Below, piece after piece: positions 6,458 to 14,091 of a stretch of DNA of 64,000 nt. Origin of the DNA: Lacunisphaera sp. (GTDB lineage: Bacteria; Verrucomicrobiota; Verrucomicrobiia; Opitutales; Opitutaceae); the NCBI GenBank assembly GCA_029945445.1, contig JAQSCO010000057.1:294985-358984 (forward strand), written 5' to 3'. Both the position numbers and the translations under genes were made by a program. Each line of letters begins with the position of its first letter. The stretch's first letter is position 1. The notes under the pieces are model-generated. The model did not search any database and was not told the origin of the DNA. It worked only from the letters and a program-made list of their open reading frames with translations.

Positions 6458-8887
6458 TCAGGGTGGTGTCAGTGTCAGGGTGTGCAGCGCGGGGCCGGGC
6501 AGGAAAGGCGTGGGCTCGCCCTTCACCCAGGCCTCGTGGCCCGCGCGATAAAAAGGCGAAAGCGGATGGCCGCTCTGGCCACCGGGCATGTGCAGGATGC
6601 CCTCCGCCTCATGGCCGGGGGAAACCACCATGCGCTCCGACTGGCCGAAGCGCGGGGTTTGCACGCGGGGCATGTCGCTGTCCCCGGGCAGTTGCACGGC
6701 GGGCATGTCGAGGAAGCGCGCCAGCAGCGCCGGCAAGAAGCGGCCGAAGGGGTGCTGCATCCTGAGCGTGTTGCGCGCGCCCCAGGTGAACTGCGCGAGC
6801 GAACCGCCGGACTTCTCGACATCGGTCGAGACGTCATCGGCGGCGGCGAGGAGCAGGGCCTCCCAGGAAGGCTGCGCGGGGTCGAGCAGCTTGGCCGGCT
6901 GCTCGTGGGCCAGCTGCCAGACCGCGTCCTCATAGATGAAGCCCCGGTAGTTGAACGCGGCGTAGCCCGCCTTCGCCTGCTCTGCGAAGGGGGCCAGCGC
7001 CCGCTCGATCACGTGGCCACGGAAGGCCTTCACCGCCCGGTAGGCCACGGAGTCCGTGCTGGCGAGCCCGCCCCAGGTGCGCACGGCGTCGCGCAACGCG
7101 CCGCGGGATTTTTTCTGCGCAACCGCGTCGTCGGTCAGGACCTCGAGGAGGAAGTTCTGCCAGCGCGCCAGAAAGACCGCGCGGTCGTCCAGCTGGATGG
7201 CGAACAGGTCGGCGGGCGCGGCCTTCTTGTCCGCGGCGATCAGTGCGCGCAGGTCGTCGCGGATCTGGCCGGCGCGCGGGCCGTCGTCGTAGCCGCTGTC
7301 GCCGAGCTGCGCGAGCGCCGCGCCGCCGACGGCACGGTTGTTGCCGGACCAGACCGCGTCGCCGTTGATCACCGGGATTTCCTCCGGCTTCAGCCAGCCG
7401 TCCCAGCGGCGGTCGCCGTAGGCCCACGAGACGGGCAGACGGCCGTCGTAGCCGACGCGCCGCGGCACGAGGCCGATGATGGTCCAGGCCACGGCGCCGT
7501 CGGCGTCGGCGATCAATATGTTCTCGTTTGGGATGCCGCTCTGATGGGCGATCGCGACCGCCTCGGCGGTGGTGCGCGCGGTTTCCAGGCCCATGGATTT
7601 CAGGTTCGTGGCCACGGCGTCATGGGCGGACCAGCGCAGCACCTTGTAGCGGCCGTCCACGGGCCCGCTGAGGATCGGGCCCCACTCGGTCCAGCGGGCG
7701 GTGAACGTGACCGACGGCTTGCCCTTCACCTTGATCTCCTCCTTGCGGTCCTCGATCTCCGTCATGCCATGCGGCGTGCGGTAGAAGATTTGCGCGATGT
7801 TGTCGGTCTCGGCGATGACGACGTCGGTGGTGTCGATGTAAGCGTCGGTGAAGCTCCAGGCGACGCGGCCGTTGCTGCCGGCGGTGATGAAGGGCGTGCC
7901 GGGCAGCGTGACCCCGGCGAGGCGGCGCGGGCCGGCGGCGTCCGGCCATTGCAGCACGGTGCGATACCAGATGTGCGGCACATTGAGGTCGAGGTGCATG
8001 TCGCCCGCCAGCAGCGCGGCGCCGGTGGCGGTATGTGCGCCCGCGAGGGCGAAGGCGTTCGAGCCTACCACGCGCTTCGCGGCCGGCTCGGTGGGGGCGA
8101 CTGCGGCCGTGGCGGGCGCGACCGGCGGCTGGAACCGGAAGGTCGGCAGCAGCGGCGGCGCGAAGGTGCTGCCGTCGAGCGCGGCGTCCCACGAATTACC
8201 GCGCGGGGCGAGGAACTCGAGCGCGGGCTGCCCGAGCGCAGCGCGCAGCGCGTCGCGGTTCAGCTCAAAGGTGCCGCCGGCGTCCTGCAGGTCGAACCAC
8301 ATGGCGTAGATGCACAGCAGGCTGTCCTCCGCGCGCCACAGCTGCGGCGGGGTGCGGAGCACGAGGTATTCCCACGGGACCTTGGGCAGCGCGGCGAGAC
8401 CGGCGTTCACCCCCGCGGTGTAGGCGTCGAGCAGGGTGCGCTCCACGGGCGACAGCGCCGCGACGACCTGACCGGCGGTGCGCCGGAAACCATGCAGGCG
8501 GTGCGACCGGTCGAGGGGCACGGCCATGGCGCCGAAAATCTCCGCCAGTTCGCCGGCGCCGCTGCGGCGCAGCAGGTCCATCTGGAAAAAGCGGTCCTGC
8601 GCGTGGAGAAAACCGAGGGCCCGGGCCACGTCGGGGCGCGTGGTGCCGGTGATGGTCGGCACGCCCAACGCGTCGCGCTCGATCTTCACCGGGGCGGAAA
8701 AACCGGCGATCGTGCGCTCGCCATCAAGCTGGGCGAGGCTGCCGCGCATCTGCCACCAGCCCCAGGCGATCGCGGCGAGCACGATCAGCAACAGCACGCT
8801 CAGGATCGAGAGCAGGTAGGCGAGGCGGGTGCGCAGGGCCGACATCGGGAGGGCAAGGGGCGACGCGGCGGACGCGGACTCAGGCAT
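6458..8887 (-). CDS. Penicillin acylase family (Ntn-hydrolase) protein
   Basis: Membrane-anchored or exported N-terminal-nucleophile hydrolase of about 809 residues. A hydrophobic segment (LAYLLSILSVLLLIVLAAIAW) follows a short basic N-terminus. The alpha chain holds LHAQDRFFQMDLLRRSGAGEL, and the self-cleavage site is recognisable at VVGSNAFALAG, which would make Ser about 276 the beta-chain nucleophile. LLAGDMHLDL and a late RMQHPFG segment also fit the family. Members hydrolyse amide bonds in penicillins, acyl-homoserine lactones or related compounds; the substrate cannot be deduced. Starts at 8908 (TTG), 8887 (ATG) and 8845 (ATG) are possible. The 8887 start has a weak GGA upstream and overlaps the preceding gene by 8 bases. 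Confidence 0.88.
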   Translation of the reverse strand: MPESASAASPLALPMSALRTRLAYLLSILSVLLLIVLAAIAWGWWQMRGSLAQLDGERTIAGFSAPVKIERDALGVPTITGTTRPDVARALGFLHAQDRFFQMDLLRRSGAGELAEIFGAMAVPLDRSHRLHGFRRTAGQVVAALSPVERTLLDAYTAGVNAGLAALPKVPWEYLVLRTPPQLWRAEDSLLCIYAMWFDLQDAGGTFELNRDALRAALGQPALEFLAPRGNSWDAALDGSTFAPPLLPTFRFQPPVAPATAAVAPTEPAAKRVVGSNAFALAGAHTATGAALLAGDMHLDLNVPHIWYRTVLQWPDAAGPRRLAGVTLPGTPFITAGSNGRVAWSFTDAYIDTTDVVIAETDNIAQIFYRTPHGMTEIEDRKEEIKVKGKPSVTFTARWTEWGPILSGPVDGRYKVLRWSAHDAVATNLKSMGLETARTTAEAVAIAHQSGIPNENILIADADGAVAWTIIGLVPRRVGYDGRLPVSWAYGDRRWDGWLKPEEIPVINGDAVWSGNNRAVGGAALAQLGDSGYDDGPRAGQIRDDLRALIAADKKAAPADLFAIQLDDRAVFLARWQNFLLEVLTDDAVAQKKSRGALRDAVRTWGGLASTDSVAYRAVKAFRGHVIERALAPFAEQAKAGYAAFNYRGFIYEDAVWQLAHEQPAKLLDPAQPSWEALLLAAADDVSTDVEKSGGSLAQFTWGARNTLRMQHPFGRFLPALLARFLDMPAVQLPGDSDMPRVQTPRFGQSERMVVSPGHEAEGILHMPGGQSGHPLSPFYRAGHEAWVKGEPTPFLPGPALHTLTLTPP

Positions 8888-9335
8888 TCGTCCAGGCTTG
8901 CGCGGCAACGGGGTCGCGGCCCTCGTCGAATTCGTTCATGTCCATGAAGGTCTCGATCGGCTTCCCGGCGAGGCCGAGATCGACCATGCGTTTCTGCAGC
9001 TGCGCCGAGGCCTCGTCGCGCCAGCCGCGCTTCGCCATGAAGCTGTTCCAGATGAGGCACTGCTCGTCGGTGCGGGCACCGCCGCGCTCGTGACACCAGG
9101 CGAGGATCTCCTCGTTGGTGCCGCCCTGCCGGGCGCGGGCCGTCACGGCGGCGTGGTCGACGCCGAGGAAGCTGCAGCACCGGGCGTCGAAACCCTTGCC
9201 GAGGTTGGAGTGGTAGTCGGCGGGAAGTTTGCCGGCGGCGTGGAGCCGGATCTTGTCAATCATGCGGCCGAAGTAAATGAGGCGGCCGGTCTTGTCGTAG
9301 TTGCTGCGGAGTCCGGGGACGGGAACATGTGCCAT
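8880..9335 (-). CDS. DUF5069 domain protein
   Basis: A 151-residue soluble protein of unknown function. It has the DUF5069 pattern: LRSNYDKTGRLIYFGRMIDKIRLHAAGKLPADYH near the N-terminus, FDARCCSFLGVD in the middle, and a helical C-terminal half with WCHERGG and MAKRGWRDEAS. I associate this family mainly with Verrucomicrobiota and relatives, which supports the taxonomic guess. The stop overlaps the start of the penicillin-acylase gene, so the two are likely to be in one transcript. Confidence 0.8.
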   Translation of the reverse strand: MAHVPVPGLRSNYDKTGRLIYFGRMIDKIRLHAAGKLPADYHSNLGKGFDARCCSFLGVDHAAVTARARQGGTNEEILAWCHERGGARTDEQCLIWNSFMAKRGWRDEASAQLQKRMVDLGLAGKPIETFMDMNEFDEGRDPVAAQAWTNA

Positions 9336-9397
9336 GCCGCAAGGATTCCGGATTCTGCAGTCGGAATCGAGACGGAATTGTGCCGCCGGCCGCGGGT

Positions 9398-9670
9398 CTA
9401 CTCGCGCCAGTAGTAGGCAAGAGTGGCGAGCAGCCCGAGCAGGAAGGTCGGGGCGTTGATCCAGAGCTGGTGGAACGGCACGGCGTAGTGGTGCACGGCC
9501 CAGATGACGGCGACGTGTTTCACCGCGATGAGCGCCCAGCAGACCAAGATGATCTTCTCGAGGCGCGGGGCGCGCGGCACCGGTCGGCGCACCACGACCT
9601 CGGCGACGAAGGCCTGCTCATAGGCCTCGGGCGCGCGGCGGTTGATCCACTGGAAAAGGTCGGCGAACAT
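9398..9670 (-). CDS. Small membrane protein, hypothetical
   Basis: A 90-residue protein with two hydrophobic segments, around residues 40-60 (IILVCWALIAVKHVAVIWAV) and 68-86 (LWINAPTFLLGLLATLAYYW). The N-terminal 35 residues are soluble. I do not recognise the family. It stands alone between the DUF5069 gene and the EamA transporter, both on the same strand. Confidence 0.6.
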   Translation of the reverse strand: MFADLFQWINRRAPEAYEQAFVAEVVVRRPVPRAPRLEKIILVCWALIAVKHVAVIWAVHHYAVPFHQLWINAPTFLLGLLATLAYYWRE

Positions 9671-9789
9671 CTGCCGACACCATACCTCGATTCAGGAAAA
9701 ATGAAAGAGCGGTCAGGGAGATCGGTGCCGGCTGGTTCCGACTGGTCGGTCGAGGGCGAACCGATCCACGCGTCGCAGCCGCCGCGGTG

Positions 9790-10686
9790 TCAGCCGAGGA
9801 TTGTCAGCACGATGCCGGCGAGCACGCCGAGCACGGCGAGGAATTTCTGCCGGCTGTTGACCTCGCCGAAGAAGAACAGGCCGCCCGCGAACGCCACGAG
9901 CGTGCTGCCGCGGCGCAGGCTCGAGACCAGCGAGACGAGCGCGTCGGGATTACGCAGGGCGTCGAAGTAGACAAAGTCGGCCAGCAACAGTGCGCCCGAC
10001 ACCACGAGAATGCTCCACCGCCAGTGGAACACATGGCGCGGCCACACCCGCAGCTTCCAGCCGATCGCGAGGGGCAGGAACAGCAGCGAGAGGTAGATCG
10101 AGAACCAGCACTGGACGGTCGCGGCGCGGAAGCCCAGGCGACCGAGGAGGAACTTGTCGTACAGCCCGCTCAGCGCGCCGAGCACCGTGCCGGCGACGAG
10201 GAATCCGATCCACTTGTTCCGGCGGAAAGAGATGCCCTCGCGCGAGCCGGCGAGCGAGAGCCCGAAGAACGAGGCCAGCGTGAGGACGATGCCGAGACCC
10301 TCGAGCGCAGTCGGCCGCTCCCCCAGCACCAACACGGCACCGAGCAGCGTCCACACCGGGCCGGTCGCCCGCACCGGCGAGGCGAGCGACACCGGCAGAT
10401 GCTTGATCGCGAAATAACTGCAGACCCACGACGCGGCGACGAGGGCGGACTTGCCCAGCAGGAGCAGGTGCTGGGGGGCGGTGAGCGGTGTGACGAGCAG
10501 CGCGGCCGGCAGCGCGCCGGGGGTGTTCGCCGCCACCGCGAGCAACGCGCACCAGACGGTGGCGCTGCAGACGTTGGCGAAAAACAGCACGGGCAGCACG
10601 GCATTGTCGCGCACGGCGTGCTTGGTCCCCAGCTCATAGCAGCCGAGGAACAACGCGGACAACAGGCTGGCGACTATCCAATGCAT
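9790..10686 (-). CDS. EamA/DMT family transporter
   Basis: Inner-membrane permease of 298 residues with about ten hydrophobic helices arranged as two EamA repeats. The first ends with LPVSLASPVRATGPVWTLLGAVLVLGERP and the second with the matching SLRRGSTLVAFAGGLFFFGE, the usual end of each repeat. Drug/metabolite superfamily members move amino acids, sugars or nucleoside derivatives; the substrate is not readable. It is a distant counterpart of the DMT protein at 60994-61878. Confidence 0.85.
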   Translation of the reverse strand: MHWIVASLLSALFLGCYELGTKHAVRDNAVLPVLFFANVCSATVWCALLAVAANTPGALPAALLVTPLTAPQHLLLLGKSALVAASWVCSYFAIKHLPVSLASPVRATGPVWTLLGAVLVLGERPTALEGLGIVLTLASFFGLSLAGSREGISFRRNKWIGFLVAGTVLGALSGLYDKFLLGRLGFRAATVQCWFSIYLSLLFLPLAIGWKLRVWPRHVFHWRWSILVVSGALLLADFVYFDALRNPDALVSLVSSLRRGSTLVAFAGGLFFFGEVNSRQKFLAVLGVLAGIVLTILG

Positions 10687-10743
10687 TAAAGGGGCGAGGT
10701 GTGACGCCCCGTCCGCCGCCAGGCAAGGCTGCAGCCGGTCTTA

Positions 10744-11316
10744 TCAGCGCAATTTCGCGCACACCCGGTGCCGCGGGCAGGAGACGAGGTGGTCGTTGAC
10801 CATCCCCGTCGCCTGCATGAACGCGTAGCAGATGGTCGTGCCGACAAACTTGAAGCCGCGCTTTTTCAGATCCCTGCTCAGCGCATCGGACTCGGCGGTG
10901 CGCGCGGGAATCCGGTTGTGCGGCCCGAGGTCGTGTTGGAGCGGCCGGCCGCCCACGAACGACCAGATATACTTGTCGAAGGAACCGAATTCCGCCTGCA
11001 CGGCGAGGAAGGCGCGGGCGTTGAGCGTGGCGGAGGCGATCTTGAGGCGGTTGCGGACGATGCCGGGATCGACGAGCAGGCGCGCCGCCTTCCGCGCGGA
11101 ATACCGCGCGATCTTCTGCGCGTCGAACCCGTCGAACGCCGCGCGGTAGCTCTCGCGCTTTCTCAGGATGATCGCCCAGCTCAGGCCGGCCTGGGCGCCC
11201 TCGAGCAGCAGCAGCTCGAACAGGTGACGGTCGTCGTGCGACGGCACGCCCCACTCGGTGTCGTGGTAGTGATGTTGGCTCTCGGCCTCGGCCCAGGGAC
11301 AGCGGTGCTTCATCAT
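10744..11316 (-). CDS. tag: DNA-3-methyladenine glycosylase I
   Basis: Base-excision repair enzyme that removes 3-methyladenine. The 190-residue length and the N-terminus MKHRCPWAEAESQHHYHDTEWGVPSHDDRHLFELL are typical. The zinc site of Tag is present: Cys near residue 6 and His near 18, with the C-terminal pair in VSCPRHRVC. The active-site region reads EGAQAGLSWAIILRKRE, with the conserved Glu and Trp. Two adjacent ATGs (11316 and 11313) are equally possible starts. It diverges from yebC with an 84-base gap. Confidence 0.93.
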   Translation of the reverse strand: MMKHRCPWAEAESQHHYHDTEWGVPSHDDRHLFELLLLEGAQAGLSWAIILRKRESYRAAFDGFDAQKIARYSARKAARLLVDPGIVRNRLKIASATLNARAFLAVQAEFGSFDKYIWSFVGGRPLQHDLGPHNRIPARTAESDALSRDLKKRGFKFVGTTICYAFMQATGMVNDHLVSCPRHRVCAKLR

Positions 11317-11400
11317 GGCGCGAGCCTAGCACAGGCCGCTGACAACACCCTGTCAGGAGACTTGCCGTCCGTGCAATCCCCGTCGTAATGTCCGCCTCCT

Positions 11401-12132
11401 ATGGGACGCCAATGGCTGCATGCAAAACGCGCGATCGTTAACCTCAAGAAGGGCCAGACGGTCGGCAAACTCGTGAAGGAAATCACCGTGGCCGCCAAAC
11501 TCGGCGGCGGCGACCCGGCGGGTAACGCCCGGCTCAACGCCGTGCTGGAGAAGGCCCGCAAAGCCAACGTGACCCGCGAGGCCATCGAGCGCGCCATCGC
11601 GAAGGGCACGGGCGTCGGCGGCGACAAGTCCTCCTTGGACCACGTCGTCTATGAGGGCTACGCCCCGCACAAGGTGCCCGTGATCGTCGAGGTCTACACC
11701 GACAACCACCAGCGCACCGCGCCGGAAATCCGCTTCCTCTTCAAGACCGGCGTGCTGGGCTCGGCCGGCAGCAACAAGTTTCTCTTTGATCACGTCGGCC
11801 TGGTCGAGGCGCACACCCCGGCCGCGGAGACCGACCTCGAGGCCGTGGCGATCGAGGCCGGCGCCAATGATTTCAGCGCGCTGGCTCACGCGGAGAACGA
11901 CGACATCCCCGAGGGCGTGACCGGCGCGCGGTTTGTGACCGACCGCACCGCCGTGCATGCCGTCTCCGTCTGGCTCAAGGCGCACGGCTGGCACGTGGTC
12001 ACGTCCGAGATCGGCTACGTGGCCAAGCAGTATCCCGAGCTCGACGAGGCGGGTCGCGCCGAGGTCGGCGAATTCCTGCAGGCGATCGAGGACCACGACG
12101 ACGTGCAGCGCGTCTGGGCGGCGGTAAAATAA
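11401..12132 (+). CDS. YebC/PmpR family protein
   Basis: A 243-residue member of the YebC family, proteins now linked to relief of ribosome stalling and in some species to transcriptional control. The family N-terminus GRQWLHAKRAIVNLKKGQTVGKLVKEITVAAKLGGGDPAGNARL is intact, as are NVTREAIERAIAKGTG and YEGYAPHKVPVIVEVYTDN. The C-terminus contains LDEAGRAEVGEFLQAIEDHDDVQRVW, as in other members. No Shine-Dalgarno is seen before the ATG. The gene stands alone on the plus strand. Confidence 0.92.
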   Translation: MGRQWLHAKRAIVNLKKGQTVGKLVKEITVAAKLGGGDPAGNARLNAVLEKARKANVTREAIERAIAKGTGVGGDKSSLDHVVYEGYAPHKVPVIVEVYTDNHQRTAPEIRFLFKTGVLGSAGSNKFLFDHVGLVEAHTPAAETDLEAVAIEAGANDFSALAHAENDDIPEGVTGARFVTDRTAVHAVSVWLKAHGWHVVTSEIGYVAKQYPELDEAGRAEVGEFLQAIEDHDDVQRVWAAVK

Positions 12133-12166
12133 AAATTTCCGCGCGGGGTCGGTCGCAGGGAGGGCG

Positions 12167-12197
12167 AAAAAAAACGCCGGCTCGAAGAGCCGGCGTT
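12167..12197 (-). terminator. Rho-independent terminator of the lysine-rich micro-ORF
   Basis: Perfect 11-base-pair stem, AACGCCGGCTC (12173-12183) and GAGCCGGCGTT (12187-12197), with a GAA loop. On the minus strand it is followed by a run of eight T (plus-strand A at 12167-12174). It therefore ends a minus-strand transcript that begins downstream of malQ on that strand, i.e. the short gene at 12227-12274. Confidence 0.8.
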
Positions 12198-12226
12198 GAG
12201 GGGAGAGACAAGGAGCAACGCGAACG

Positions 12227-12274
12227 TTACTTCTTCTTTTTCTTGGCCTTCTTAGCCGGTTTCTTTTTAGCCAT
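12227..12274 (-). CDS. 15-residue lysine-rich micro-protein
   Basis: ATG at 12274 to TAA at 12227 encodes MAKKKPAKKAKKKKK, eleven lysines in fifteen residues, resembling the tails of histone-H1-like proteins. It is separated from malQ (118 bases on) and has a strong terminator 30 bases after its stop, so it looks like a self-contained transcription unit of roughly 100-150 bases. No Shine-Dalgarno is visible; the leader is rich in A and T (a run reading AAAAAATTCCC lies about 20 bases upstream). It might bind nucleic acid, or the transcript could function as RNA. Function is unknown. Confidence 0.5.
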   Translation of the reverse strand: MAKKKPAKKAKKKKK

Positions 12275-12392
12275 GCCGCAGTATCGGGAATTTTTTGCGC
12301 GGTTGCACTAACATTCGCAACGTGAGGCGATTTTTTTCCCGCGCTAAAAAATGAAAAATCAGCGGCGAAATATTTTCCGCGCGCCGAAAAAA

Positions 12393-14024
12393 TCACCGGC
12401 CGGTTAGCGTCGCGAGCTCGCGCAGGTAGGTGGTCGTCGACCCGAAAAGTTTTTCCAGCGCGGCCGCGCGGTAGCGCCACTGCCAGTTGCCCTCGGCCTT
12501 CGCCGGCGTGTTGAAGCGCGCGACGCTGCCGAGCGCGAACACATCCTGCAGGGAAAACACGGCGAGCCGTGAGACGCCGCCGTAGCTGGCGCGGATGAAA
12601 TCCCACGGGACGTCCGTGCCGGACACGCGCAGATAACGGCGCACGTAGTTGCGCTCCGCCTCGGGCGCGGCCTGATACCAGCCAAGGGTGGTGTCGTTGT
12701 CGTGCGTGCCGGGATAGATGACGGAGTTGGGCACGGCGTTGTGGGGCAGGTAGCCGTTGCCGGCGTCGCTGCCCCAGGCGAACTGCAGCACCAGCATGCC
12801 GGGCAGGCCGGAATCGTCGCGGAGCTGGACGACGGAATCAGTGAGCACGCCGAGGTCCTCGGCGATGATGCGCGCGTCCGGCAACGCGGCGCGGAACGCA
12901 CGGAACAGGTCCAGGCCCGGCCCCGGCACCCATTCGCCGACGCGGGCGTTTTTCGCGGGAAACGGAATGCGCCAGTAGGCGTCGAACCCGCGGAAATGGT
13001 CGATGCGCACGACATCGCAGATCTCGAATGATGCCCGCAGCCGCGCGATCCACCAGGCGTAGCCGTCGGCGCGGTGTGCCTCCCAGCGGTAGAGTGGGTT
13101 GCCCCAGAGCTGCCCGTCGGCCGAGAAATAATCCGGCGGCACGCCGGCCACGGCAAGCGGCAGGAAGGTCTTGTGATCGAGTTCGAACAGGGCCGGGTTG
13201 CCCCAGGCGTCGGCGGAATCCGCGGCGACGAAGATCGGCAGGTCGCCGATGATCTGGACGCCGCGTTCGCGCGCGGCCGCACGGACCAGCGCCCACTGTC
13301 CGAAGAAAAGATACTGGGCGAACTGGTGGGCGGCGATGGCGTCGGCCAGCTGCGCGTGCAGCGGAGACTTTCTCGCCTTGGCGAAATCGCGCTCGCCCGC
13401 CGGCCATTCCCACCAGGCGATGCCTTTGAAATGATCCTTCAGTGCGCGGAAGTAGGCGTAGCCGTCGAGCCAGTGCGCTTCCCGCCGGCAGAAGGCCGGG
13501 AAGTCGCCGTAGGGCAGCGCCGGTTTTTTCTTCCGGAATTTTTCAAAGGCCGCGCGCAGCAGCCGGGGCTTGATCCGGTAGATCGCGCCGTAGTCCGTGC
13601 GATCCGGCGGCAGCGCGGCCAGCTCGGCGAGGTCGTCCGCGGCCAGCAGGCCGAAGCGGATCAGCACCGCGAGGTCGACGAGGTAGGGGTTGCCGGCGAA
13701 GGCGGAGAAGCACTGGTAGGGTGAGTCGCCATAACCCGTCGGGCCGAGCGGGCAGACCTGCCAGTATTTGAGGCCGGCCTCCTTGAGGAAATCCAGGAAG
13801 CGGACCGCGTGCTGGTCGAACACGCCGCAGCCCTGTTCGCCCGGCAGGCTGGTCGGGTGCAACAGCACGCCGGCAGCGCGCTGCTTGAGCCAGTTGAAGA
13901 GGGGAGTCGGGTGATCGTCGCTCTCGTCGGGACCCCGCAGGGGCTCGGAAATCACCTCGAGCGCATGGGGGGAAGGGACGGGGGCGGACCGGCGGGGGGA
14001 AGACGTCTTCGAACGGGTGGCCAC
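12393..14024 (-). CDS. malQ: 4-alpha-glucanotransferase (GH77, amylomaltase)
   Basis: Disproportionates malto-oligosaccharides and glycogen breakdown products. GH77 landmarks are present: RAAGVLLHPTSLPGEQGCGVFD at the N-terminal side, GDSPYQCFSAFAGNPYLVDL, the nucleophile region VRIDHFRGFDAYW, the acid/base region IIAEDLGVLT and the third carboxylate in IYPGTHDNDT. Size is that of the short (about 500-residue) class, not the 690-residue enterobacterial type. The start is uncertain: GTG codons at 14024 and 13955 are candidates, and the longest frame (to 14135) would overlap ggt. The residues before RAAGVLL are Ser/Arg/Pro-rich and may not be translated. Confidence 0.9.
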   Translation of the reverse strand: MATRSKTSSPRRSAPVPSPHALEVISEPLRGPDESDDHPTPLFNWLKQRAAGVLLHPTSLPGEQGCGVFDQHAVRFLDFLKEAGLKYWQVCPLGPTGYGDSPYQCFSAFAGNPYLVDLAVLIRFGLLAADDLAELAALPPDRTDYGAIYRIKPRLLRAAFEKFRKKKPALPYGDFPAFCRREAHWLDGYAYFRALKDHFKGIAWWEWPAGERDFAKARKSPLHAQLADAIAAHQFAQYLFFGQWALVRAAARERGVQIIGDLPIFVAADSADAWGNPALFELDHKTFLPLAVAGVPPDYFSADGQLWGNPLYRWEAHRADGYAWWIARLRASFEICDVVRIDHFRGFDAYWRIPFPAKNARVGEWVPGPGLDLFRAFRAALPDARIIAEDLGVLTDSVVQLRDDSGLPGMLVLQFAWGSDAGNGYLPHNAVPNSVIYPGTHDNDTTLGWYQAAPEAERNYVRRYLRVSGTDVPWDFIRASYGGVSRLAVFSLQDVFALGSVARFNTPAKAEGNWQWRYRAAALEKLFGSTTTYLRELATLTGR

Positions 14025-14091
14025 GCGTCCAGCAAACGTCGGCGGGGCCGCGCTCGCGAGCCTGATTTTCTGGCGCGGTTCGCGCGACGGA

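Noticed and set aside
5636-8947. Plus-strand open frame of 1,103 codons
   Set aside because: It is antisense to upp and the penicillin acylase gene; those have clear family motifs, while this frame has none.
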